Source: an uncultured Clostridia bacterium (GTDB lineage: Bacteria; Bacillota; Clostridia; Lachnospirales; CAG-274). Taken from it: a stretch of DNA of 44,572 nucleotides. The stretch covers positions 1-44,572 of the forward strand of contig CANQBT010000002.1 in the NCBI GenBank assembly GCA_947589405.1. The letters are read 5' to 3'. Below the pieces are notes generated by a model that made no database searches, had not been told where the DNA came from, and was given only the letters and a program-made list of their open reading frames with translations. Of this stretch, positions 26,880-36,000 are shown one piece after another; the first letter of the stretch is position 1, and each line of letters opens with the position of its first letter. The translations under genes were made by a program, and so were the position numbers.

Positions 26880-28132
26880 CTGCCGTCGCCAAGCAGAACG
26901 TATTTGGCGCCTACCTTTTCAACGTCTGCTCTGCTCCAGAAGTTTCTTGTATCAAGTACTATCTTGTTATTCATATTTTCTGTAAGCTTTGCAAAGTCCA
27001 CATTTTTGAATTCGCTGTGGTTTACGCCAAGTACCGCAATATCGGCGCCCTTTGGTGCTTCATATATATCAAAGTCTTCGGAAAGCTTTTCACTTGCGTG
27101 AGGGTCGCATATCCTTACGTTTACACCCTTTGCCCTAAGGCTGTCGGCAAGGTGCATAACGGGAGATTCTCTTACATCGTCTATATCCGGCTTATAGGTA
27201 ACGCCGTAAAGAGCAACTGTCTTGCCCTCAAGACCGCCTATAAGACCTGCTATTTTATTCTCCACAAACTCAGGCATAGAGTCGTTGTTAAGTCTGCCCT
27301 GATGTATAAGCTTTGCATTCTTGCTCTTCTCAACCAAGAACCATGGGTCAAGAGCTATGCAATGACCGCCTACTCCGGGACCGGGAGAAAGTATATTTAC
27401 TCTTGGGTGCTGATTTGCCATTCTTATAACGTCCCAGCAGTTTACGCCTAATTCTTCGCTCATTTTGGCAAGCTCATTTGCAAGAGCGATGTTTACATCT
27501 CTGAATGTGTTTTCCATAAGCTTGCACATTTCGGCAGTAGTGGAGGTGGTAATGAATATCTCACCTTCAACTATGCTTTCATATACCTTCTTTACCTCTA
27601 TGCTTGACTTCTCGTTTATACCGCCTACTATACGGCTGTTTGTTCTTAATTCCTCCAGTACCCTGCCGGGAAGTATTCTCTCTGGAGAGTGAGCAACAAG
27701 AAGCTCTTCGCCTAATTCAAGACCTGTATCTTTAAGTATGGGAAGCATAAGGTCTACTACCGTTCTTGGAGGTGATGTAGACTCCAGTATAACTATATTG
27801 CCCTTTCTCACATGGGGAACGATAGCCCTTGTAGCTGACTCGACATATCTCATATCTGCTGTCTTATCCTCATTGATAGGAGTGGGAACGGCTATGATAT
27901 ATACATCGCAGTCGTCGGGGCATGTAGTCTGAGCAGTAAGCTGACCCTTTGCAACGACTTGCTTTACAAGATCGCCAAGACCCGGCTCTTCAATTATTAT
28001 CTCGCCTTTGTTAAGAGCGTTTACAGCCTTTTCATTAAGGTCGTAGCCCACAACTCTGTGACCCTTTGAAGCGAACATTGCGGCAGTAGGCAAGCCAACG
28101 TAGCCTATACCTATAACACAGATGCTTTTCAT
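26876..28132 (-). CDS. wecC: UDP-N-acetyl-D-mannosamine dehydrogenase (WecC-like nucleotide sugar dehydrogenase)
   Basis: MKSICVIGIGYVGLPTAAMFASKGHRVVGYDLN...VPTPINEDKTADMRYVESA...ESTSPPRTVVDLMLP...NILSPGPGVGGHCIALDPWFL. Confidence 0.88.
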   Translation of the reverse strand: MKSICVIGIGYVGLPTAAMFASKGHRVVGYDLNEKAVNALNKGEIIIEEPGLGDLVKQVVAKGQLTAQTTCPDDCDVYIIAVPTPINEDKTADMRYVESATRAIVPHVRKGNIVILESTSPPRTVVDLMLPILKDTGLELGEELLVAHSPERILPGRVLEELRTNSRIVGGINEKSSIEVKKVYESIVEGEIFITTSTTAEMCKLMENTFRDVNIALANELAKMSEELGVNCWDVIRMANQHPRVNILSPGPGVGGHCIALDPWFLVEKSKNAKLIHQGRLNNDSMPEFVENKIAGLIGGLEGKTVALYGVTYKPDIDDVRESPVMHLADSLRAKGVNVRICDPHASEKLSEDFDIYEAPKGADIAVLGVNHSEFKNVDFAKLTENMNNKIVLDTRNFWSRADVEKVGAKYVLLGDGR

Positions 28133-28161
28133 TTCGTTTTCTTCCTTTCGTTATATAAAAT

Positions 28162-29664
28162 TTATTTCTTTATCCTTGATCCGATCACGGCAAGCTCTTC
28201 TTTTATCTCGCCTGTGATCCATAATACGATACCATATACTATAATACCACAAAATACAAATATTGCCAAACATAATTTATTGTCGGGCAGTATAAGCTTG
28301 AGCAGCTCTATTACAATAACCATAACTATAGCTGAAAAAAGTATTCTGAACAGGCGTTTAGGCTCTATTGTCCATTTCAGATATTTTCTCGTACCCCACC
28401 TTGCCATAATGAAGTATGCAAAGAAGCCTATGAACGTAGTCACAGCGGCTATAGCATAGCTGTCCGTTATCTTTATAACTATATAGAAGAGCACTACCTT
28501 CATAACGCCGCTTATAAGGCTTCTTTTAAATATGGCGCCTGTGTTGGAGCTAAGCTCCCAATGCTTTATGGAATATTCGGTAAGTCCTAAGAACATCATG
28601 CCCAAAGCCACCCAGAACATTACTATATGTCCCTGAAAATAGCTCTTTTCAAAAAGCGCCCTTGCAGCGGCATCGCTTACGGCAAATACACCTGCTACAG
28701 CAGGTATAGCCACAAGCATATACATTCTGACCGCCTGATTCAAAAGCACCTGCACATCGCCCTTTCTGCCCTCTGACCATGCTCTTAATATGGTGGGATA
28801 ACAGCCTCGCATTACAGAAGCGTTAAGAAGAGTAAAGGCGGTGGATATAAGGGAATAATTTGTCTGATATACTCCCGATGCGCCTAAGCCCAGAGCCGCC
28901 GTTACTATAAGAGCATCTGAGCGTGTAAGACATGATGTAGCCAGCTGATTTCCCATAAGGGGCATGCCGTAATCCTTAAGCTCCTTTAAAATAGCCTTGT
29001 CCGCCTTACCCTTTATATAGCTGAATATTTTAAGACGCTTTGCGCCTATTACAGAAACTGCCAGATCCGTAAGGAAATAGCTTAAGAATATCCATTCTAC
29101 CTTATTGCCCCACATCAGGCAAAAGGCTACCATAAGCACAAGCCTTCCGCATACTGTTATGACGGAAAGAAGCAAATTAAGCTTGGCTTCTCTTATGGCT
29201 GCCAGCATTGAGATCATAAGCTGAGCCGTATTGTATGTCACAAGCCAGAGTACACAGCATATAAGAAGTCTTTCGCTGTATATGCTCATAAATTTCTGTA
29301 CTATAGGCGTGCTTCTGAAAAATATTACCGCTATGGCGTAGAATATAAATGCAATAACAACAGAGATGACATTTACCTTGAGCCAAGCCGAAAATACAGT
29401 AGAATAGAAATCCTGATGTCTGCCCTCTATATCGTATTTATTGATATAGCGGAGTACAGACTGAACAAGCCATTGTATAGCCACCATGCCTACGGTAGTT
29501 ATTATAATATTGGCATTGTTATACAGTCCCATCTGGGAATCTATATATAGATAGGTCATAGCAGACATTGTGACAATGCCTACTATACCCTCTATAGCCT
29601 TAGCTATCATATATATAATTGTTTCCTTGCCCATTGTAGCCTTTTTGGTTGTGTTCTGCGACAT
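28162..29664 (-). CDS. oligosaccharide flippase family protein (Wzx-like)
   Basis: About 500 aa, many TM segments, MATE/Wzx-like fold: YGMPLMGNQLATSCLTRSDALIVTAALGLGASGVYQTNYSLI. Confidence 0.87.
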   Translation of the reverse strand: MSQNTTKKATMGKETIIYMIAKAIEGIVGIVTMSAMTYLYIDSQMGLYNNANIIITTVGMVAIQWLVQSVLRYINKYDIEGRHQDFYSTVFSAWLKVNVISVVIAFIFYAIAVIFFRSTPIVQKFMSIYSERLLICCVLWLVTYNTAQLMISMLAAIREAKLNLLLSVITVCGRLVLMVAFCLMWGNKVEWIFLSYFLTDLAVSVIGAKRLKIFSYIKGKADKAILKELKDYGMPLMGNQLATSCLTRSDALIVTAALGLGASGVYQTNYSLISTAFTLLNASVMRGCYPTILRAWSEGRKGDVQVLLNQAVRMYMLVAIPAVAGVFAVSDAAARALFEKSYFQGHIVMFWVALGMMFLGLTEYSIKHWELSSNTGAIFKRSLISGVMKVVLFYIVIKITDSYAIAAVTTFIGFFAYFIMARWGTRKYLKWTIEPKRLFRILFSAIVMVIVIELLKLILPDNKLCLAIFVFCGIIVYGIVLWITGEIKEELAVIGSRIKK

Positions 29665-29675
29665 AGCGACCTCAC

Positions 29676-32495
29676 TTAGCCTATATTTTCAAATTCATAG
29701 TACATTTCCTTTGAATTGCCCTTGAGTCTTAAATACTGAAGGCTGTTTCCTCTTATGCCTGCAATATTTATATATCTTACTCCGTCCTTAAGCTCGGAAT
29801 AGCTGCTTTCGCCTACTGATGAAAGCACTATCACATTCTTGCCCTTATCGTGTACGGCAGTTTTGAATATATCGTGAAGAGCGTCTCTCTCCCTATAGTC
29901 CTTTATGCCTGACCACAGATAATTTTCCATCATTACGACTATATTGTCCCTGCTCATGTTTGAAATATAGTCCTGCAAGTATCTCCATTGATCAGTACCT
30001 GCCGAAGTAACGCTGCTTCCTGCAATGCCTATGGACACAAAGGAAAAATTACTGCTGCTGTTTGTAGCATACTTGTTCTGCCATGCCACAGAGGTCACCC
30101 CTGATGTATTGGCGATACCGTCCTTGAGCACAAGAGCTGAAGCATTTTTCGCCATAGCCGAAATAAGAGGACCTGCCTGAGCAGAGCTTATTCCGTTGGC
30201 ATAGCCGAATAAGGATATTTCCTCATAGTCATCTCCCACAACCGAATCCAGATCTGTATTCATATAGTCGTTTACATAGCTTCTTGCGCCGCTTCCCATG
30301 CTTAAAGGAGCAAAAGCCACAAGATTATCTACATATACTGTTCCGCTCAGACCGTCTGCATCGTCTGTGTTAAGACATGATACATATATCTTATCCAGCT
30401 TTACGGGAGTTGAAAGATTCTGAGGAACGCTTATTTTTGCCTGCTGCCATTGTGTATTCAAAAGGCTGTCTGCCACAAGTACGTTTTCCTCATGACCGTC
30501 GTTATCCGTAAAGCGCACATTCAGAAGATACCTGCTGCCATCGCCCTTGTACCACAGCATAAGATCGGATGTGTCGGCTGGGAGCATTATGGGCTTTTCA
30601 TCAAAGCCTGCATATACTGCCTGTGTTGTAGTCATATTGTCCGCAAATCCGTAATCTATCCTAAGAGAGCTGTTTCCGTCTGAGCCTACGCCCTTTTCTA
30701 TGCTTGCAGAGCCTTTAAGCCCTGAGTCTGCCGGATAGAAAAGCACATTCATATTTCTGTTGGATTCAAAGCTGTTTATGGCAATATGCTTTTTGCCTAC
30801 AGCTATTTTAAGCTTTGAGCTGACGTCATAGCCCGAAGCCGTAAGAGTAGCGGTACCCTCGCTCTTTGCAACAAAATAACCGTTCTCTACAGTACCTATG
30901 CTCTCATCGTCTACAGTCCATTTTATATTGTTCTGATCCACGTCAAGGGAATAACCGTCTTTATTCAGAAGGACAGCGTTAAGCTTAGTCTTTTCACCTA
31001 TGCCCAAAGCATATTCATCGGCTGTAGCCTGCAATGCGGCAGCGCCCTTGAGTATAGTTACATCAACAGATCCCGAAATATCTCCGTATGTAACCGTTAT
31101 CCTGCCCTTTCCTTCAACTGAGGGGGTAAATTTGTTTTCACTCCAGGTACCGTCAAAGGAGGAGCTGAACTGCAATTTTCCCAGATCGGGATCCATTTCC
31201 TTCATGGTACCGTCATAAAGTCTTACATTGACTGTACTTGGGAAGCCCTTGAACATATAGTTATTTTCATTTTCGGCTATATAGGGCTTTAAGAAGGTTG
31301 GCTTTCCCGCTTCGCCTACAGCCTTTATGCCCATGCCGTTGGCAACGGAGCGCAATGAACCTTCACTTGGCACATTTACTACCTTTGCGCCGTCGGAGTC
31401 CTCTGTCTGCACTACCATAGTAGTAGAGCCGCCTCCGTCAAAGTGTATAGCATCATAGCAGCCGTATTCACGCATAATATTGGCAGCCTCCGTATGAGTA
31501 GCGCCTATGCCGTTTCTTCTGCCGTCTATACACACTATGTATATCTTAGTCTTTTCCTTGTTTACGCCTATCATTGTACGGGGATTCCTGACATTCTGAC
31601 CTATAATAAGGCCTGTAGCCACATTCTCTCCGTTTCTCAGAAGCTCGCCTCCGCCGCTTAAGCCAAGCTCTATAGAGGATATGCTTTTAGCTTCTCTGAA
31701 TACGAACTTCTCATTTTCGGCAAAGCGTACTTCCATGCCTGTTGAAAACTTAGAAACAACGGCATCTCTCTGGGAGCTTGGCACAGCTATGATATATCCG
31801 TTTTCGGGAATGGTCACGGTTTCTCCCGGTCCTGTAATGCTCGTTATGACATTGTCCTCCACCACTATTTTGGAAAGCTTTGTAAATGTTTTGTCCAGCG
31901 AAGACGTATCTGACATAACGCTTCTGTCAAAATATACCGGCTTTGAGAAATCCGTTACCTTGTTCTTGGCGCCAAGCACTATTGAACTGTCAGAAGGTCC
32001 GTAAAATCCCATTGAGCTTTTCACATAGTCTATAAAGGGCACGCCCTCATTGTCTATGAAAAAGCCTGCATATCTGTTCTCGCTGCCGTTGTAGTAGTTC
32101 TGAGCGGCTATCATCTGTCCGTCTCCCGCTACCTGTCCCATGCTTGACATTCTGCTGCCTGAGCCGAAGAAGTCGCCGTTGACAGCGGCTATAACGCCGT
32201 TGTCCTTTGCCAGCTTGTCCACAGAGGACTTGAAGCCCAAACCGTTTACGCTCTCTATAACATCAAGGGCAAGACTGCTCTCAGCTGCGTCTATGGTCAG
32301 TACATATACGTCCATCCAGCCTGCGGGATAAAGCCTTCTGCTCTTTTCATATGTCAGTCCCTTTGCTATTTCCTGTATATCCTTTTTTTCATAGAGTACT
32401 CCGTTTGCCGCAGCAGTATTCACAAGTCCCAATGATGACAATGCCATAGCTAATGCCATGCCTATGCCGCTTAATCCTTTCACTATCTTTTTCAT
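29676..32495 (-). CDS. phosphodiester glycosidase (NAGPA) family protein with Ig-like domain and C-terminal phosphoesterase-like region
   Basis: NAGPA motifs NGDFFG...RNPRTMIGVNKEKTKIYIVCIDGRRNGIGATHTEAANIMREYGCYDAIHFDGGGSTTMVV; signal peptide; Big_2-like segment. Start trimmed to MKKIVKG. Confidence 0.9.
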   Translation of the reverse strand: MKKIVKGLSGIGMALAMALSSLGLVNTAAANGVLYEKKDIQEIAKGLTYEKSRRLYPAGWMDVYVLTIDAAESSLALDVIESVNGLGFKSSVDKLAKDNGVIAAVNGDFFGSGSRMSSMGQVAGDGQMIAAQNYYNGSENRYAGFFIDNEGVPFIDYVKSSMGFYGPSDSSIVLGAKNKVTDFSKPVYFDRSVMSDTSSLDKTFTKLSKIVVEDNVITSITGPGETVTIPENGYIIAVPSSQRDAVVSKFSTGMEVRFAENEKFVFREAKSISSIELGLSGGGELLRNGENVATGLIIGQNVRNPRTMIGVNKEKTKIYIVCIDGRRNGIGATHTEAANIMREYGCYDAIHFDGGGSTTMVVQTEDSDGAKVVNVPSEGSLRSVANGMGIKAVGEAGKPTFLKPYIAENENNYMFKGFPSTVNVRLYDGTMKEMDPDLGKLQFSSSFDGTWSENKFTPSVEGKGRITVTYGDISGSVDVTILKGAAALQATADEYALGIGEKTKLNAVLLNKDGYSLDVDQNNIKWTVDDESIGTVENGYFVAKSEGTATLTASGYDVSSKLKIAVGKKHIAINSFESNRNMNVLFYPADSGLKGSASIEKGVGSDGNSSLRIDYGFADNMTTTQAVYAGFDEKPIMLPADTSDLMLWYKGDGSRYLLNVRFTDNDGHEENVLVADSLLNTQWQQAKISVPQNLSTPVKLDKIYVSCLNTDDADGLSGTVYVDNLVAFAPLSMGSGARSYVNDYMNTDLDSVVGDDYEEISLFGYANGISSAQAGPLISAMAKNASALVLKDGIANTSGVTSVAWQNKYATNSSSNFSFVSIGIAGSSVTSAGTDQWRYLQDYISNMSRDNIVVMMENYLWSGIKDYRERDALHDIFKTAVHDKGKNVIVLSSVGESSYSELKDGVRYINIAGIRGNSLQYLRLKGNSKEMYYEFENIG

Positions 32496-32538
32496 ATACA
32501 AATCTCCAATCATAAGAAATTACATTAATACATTATTG

Positions 32539-32567
32539 ATTATACAACTATATCGATCAAATTTCAA
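32539..32567 (-). promoter_or_regulatory. predicted sigma-A promoter of the phosphodiester glycosidase gene
   Basis: Minus strand TTGAAA (32562-32567) - 17 nt - TATAAT (32539-32544). Confidence 0.65.
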
Positions 32568-32644
32568 CGAATTAGGGATTATGTAATTTATTTGTAAAAA
32601 AAAGAAGCTTTGCCATAGAGTATTCGGCGGTGATACCATGCGGC

Positions 32645-32687
32645 AAAACTCAAGAGCCGGAGTTGAGAGGAAGGCGTTGAGTTTTTT
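32645..32687 (+). terminator. terminator-like hairpin in an intergenic region
   Basis: AAAACTCAA (32645-32653) ... TTGAGTTTT (32677-32685) followed by TT. No plus-strand gene precedes it. Confidence 0.4.
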
Positions 32688-32705
32688 GTTTGTTGGCGTA
32701 AATTC

Positions 32706-32786
32706 GACCCTTCAGTCAGTCACGTTCAAAACATCTTAGCCCAAAATTTTTGACGTGACTGACAGCTTCCCTTCTCTGAAGGGACG
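32706..32786. repeat. nested inverted repeat (MITE/REP-like)
   Basis: GTCAGTCACGT (32715-32725) / ACGTGACTGAC (32753-32763) perfect 11-bp arms, with outer CCCTTCAG (32708-32715) / CTGAAGGG (32776-32783). Confidence 0.6.
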
Positions 32787-32811
32787 CCTTAGGTTTATGT
32801 TTCTCAAATGC

Positions 32812-32905
32812 CTTAATAATGTTAAAAAGCTAGTATTTATAACTTACTAAGGAAATGGGAAGTACACATACGTAAGCCGTCCCTCTTTGAGGGAAGGCAA
32901 GGGAA
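32812..32905. repeat. dispersed intergenic repeat, family B copy 1
   Basis: aataatgttaaaaagctagtatttataacttactaaggaaatgg..., homologous to 44362-44455; followed by hairpin GCCgTCCCTCtttGAGGGAaGGC. Confidence 0.65.
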
Positions 32906-32927
32906 GGGTACCAAACAAAAAATCCAC

Positions 32928-32990
32928 AGCCAAAACAAAGCTACCCCATTAAGATCCGTTTTCATCACAGATCATAATGGGGCAGCTGTA
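32928..32990 (-). terminator. intrinsic terminator downstream of the pectate lyase gene
   Basis: AGCTaCCCCATTAaGATC...GATCaTAATGGGGcAGCT long stem; minus-strand tail TTTGTTTT. Confidence 0.65.
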
Positions 32991-33036
32991 TTTATATGAT
33001 TTATTAAAATTTTATTATTTTTGCAAAGCTCTTATA

Positions 33037-36000
33037 TCATTTGCTTTTATATTCAGCGCCAAGAGAGTTGACACCCATAACGCCCTTAGCCTTGCTCCAG
33101 TAATTGTCAGGGCTTTCAAGAGGAGCCTCGCTTGCATTTGTATACTCTGTTTCCTGAGTGAGAGTGCCTACCACATCGGGTTCTCCGCCGTTGTATGAAA
33201 CGATACCCTCTACGTCATAGTTATACTCGTCAGGCTTAGCGCTGTAAAGTCTTACATTGGCGCCTGCATTGTCATATACCTGACAATTCACTATCTTAAG
33301 AGAAGGATTGGAGTTGGTTGTGATACCGTTGTTGCCGTTGCCGTACGCCTTGCAGTTAATAAGCACATGCTGTACCGCTACATTTTCTCCTCCGCACTTG
33401 AAGCCGTTGTTACCGCCTGCGTTATAAGGAGTTTCGGTACCGTCCTCATTAAGTCTCCAGCCGTTTCTGTAGGACTCGCAGTTTTCAAGAGTCACAGCGC
33501 CTATAGCGCCTGTGCCTACCTTTGTATAGAGATCCCAGCCGTCGTCTACGTTGTTGTGTGACTTACAGCCTATGAACTTGTTGCCCTGACCTACAGTCAG
33601 CTTAGCGCCAAAACCGTCGGCATTTATCATAGAAGGATCGCAGTTGTTATAGGACTCGCAGTTTATTACCGTATTGTATGCGGGCCAGTCCTCCTTCTGC
33701 TGCAAGCCGCTTACACGGCTTATCTGAAGGCCCATATCTCTGTTATCGTGGAATTTACAGTTTTCTATAATATTATAGCTTCCGCCAAGATGGAAGGCTT
33801 TCTGGTTCTCTGCGGAGTTTACGAACTCTATTCCCTTGAAGTGCCAGTAATTGCCTGTAACAACGGCATTTGCCGTAATATTCTGACCGTCTATTATTAC
33901 CTTGCCTTCTGTTTCCGCTTCAACGGTTTTCATTCTTCCCGCTTCACCGTTATCGCCTAATATTACCTCTATAGGCTCGGTCCTCTTATACACACCGTTT
34001 TCAAGTATAAGCGTCTGTCCCGGTGCAAGGAAGCCTATGCCTGTATCTATATCGTATGGGTCCTCCTTAGTGCCTGCTGCGTTAAAGCGTCCGTCGGGAG
34101 AAGCATATACTACGGGTACATTTGAGTTATAGCTCTTGTGATATATATTCTCTCTTATTACAAGAGGCTCATAGCTTGTCAGATTAAGAGTATCGTCGGG
34201 AGTATATACCGCTACCAGCTTGTTGAGTCTGTTAGGCTCCAGATTAGCCCTAAACTGACTTACATCGGAAATAGGAGCGTCCTGAGCAACTATATTGTCA
34301 TTCATCTTAATGGTGACGGTACCCTTGCTGTCGTCTACGTCAAGCTTGAAGGTATAGTCGGTATTTGTTGCATAGGTATCATCTCTGAAATATATAGCAG
34401 GTGTTGAAGGCGTTGTTTCATTGTTGACAATAGTCTGATCCGTAGCCTTTTCCGTTTCATAGAACTCTACGTTTTCAACGTCTATCTCAGCCCATCTTGC
34501 TGCAAAGAAGCCTACATATGCAACATTAGGATCCTGTACCGTAAGGAAGCTGTCGTCATAATAATATGTGTCAAGGGTCTCATCTGTCTGATAATTATAG
34601 CACTTGGCATAAAGACCGCCATTCATTCTTTCAAGAGTTATTCTGTATCTGTTGCCCTCCTTAGGGAAATCTGAGCTTACCGCATAGGGACCTACTCTTG
34701 TGCCGCCGCCGTCTATTGCCGTAACTCCTTCTCTTACAAGAAGGTTTATCCTGTTTATTTTTGTATTCTTCTCATAGCTTAAGCTTGCAGGATCGGAAGG
34801 CCAGCCTGTGCCGCTGTAGCCGCCAAGCAAAGCCATATTTGATGCAAATACCTTGTTGTTACTTACAGGTATTGTGACTCCGTTTTCGTCTAATTTGGCG
34901 CCGCTTGGGTCTATTGTAAGGGCTCCGTCAGTACCCTCAAGAGGAACAACGTCCCTTGCCATGATACCAAAGGCCTCCTGACCGTTTCTCTTTGTATCGT
35001 CATTGTTGTGCTCAAGATATTTCACAACTGTAATATCTGCGCTCAGCTTGAAATCGCTGTTGCCTGCAATATCGGTAAAGTAATATGTCATACCGTCATG
35101 GTCGTTCGTTATCTTGCCTGCGCCGTCCCAAGCTCTTACGGTTATCTTGCCCTGTGCCGTACCCGGTACCTCCGGGATAGTGCCAACGCTCTCAATGCCC
35201 TTGTCATAGCCTGAGCTCTGACCAAAGGTAGCGTCTCTCCAGCTGTTGTTCATATCCGCAACAACGGTAACGGGAAGCTCTATGCTTTCAAAGCCCTCCG
35301 CCCCTATGCTCACAGATGTAGTGCCGGGAGCTGATGTGTCAAATTCGGATCTGTCTACGGTATAGTCTGACAAAGGCTCAACATCGCCGTTGTCATAGCT
35401 TATTGCAACTACCATATCGGTAACGTCAAAATCCTGACCTACAGCATATGTAGTTCTGGGATATTTTGTTATAACTATTTTTTCAGGCTGTCTTTCAAAT
35501 ACATTTACCTTAAATTCAGCAACGGCTTCGGGATTGGAAACAGCTGTGACCTTTACGGTCTTTGTGCCGACAGAGCTGCTGTCAAAGCCTGATACCTTGT
35601 ATTCATCGGACTTCATTATCTCGGTAATTTCCTTATTGGCGCTGTTTATATATGTAGATGATACGACCATGCCGGTGGTGTCCAGCTCATCGCCAAGATA
35701 GTATATATCCTTTTCGGGAGCCTTTACGCTGAGAGCCGAAACCTTATTCTTGCTGATATTTATATAGAATGTGCCGTTCGTATTGGAAGCAACGCCTTCC
35801 TCCTTAGCTCTGTATACCTTTATCTGCTTTCTGCCTGTGCCTGAAATGGCATCTCCGTCCTCTATCTGTCTGCCATCGCATGTAAAATAGTACTGCTCAG
35901 GCTCAAGTACTGCATGAGTACCGTCTGAATAATCGGCTGATACCTGTATTCCCTCAGTTCTGAAAAGATCTCCGCAGGCATAGGCGGTCTTTATGGGATT

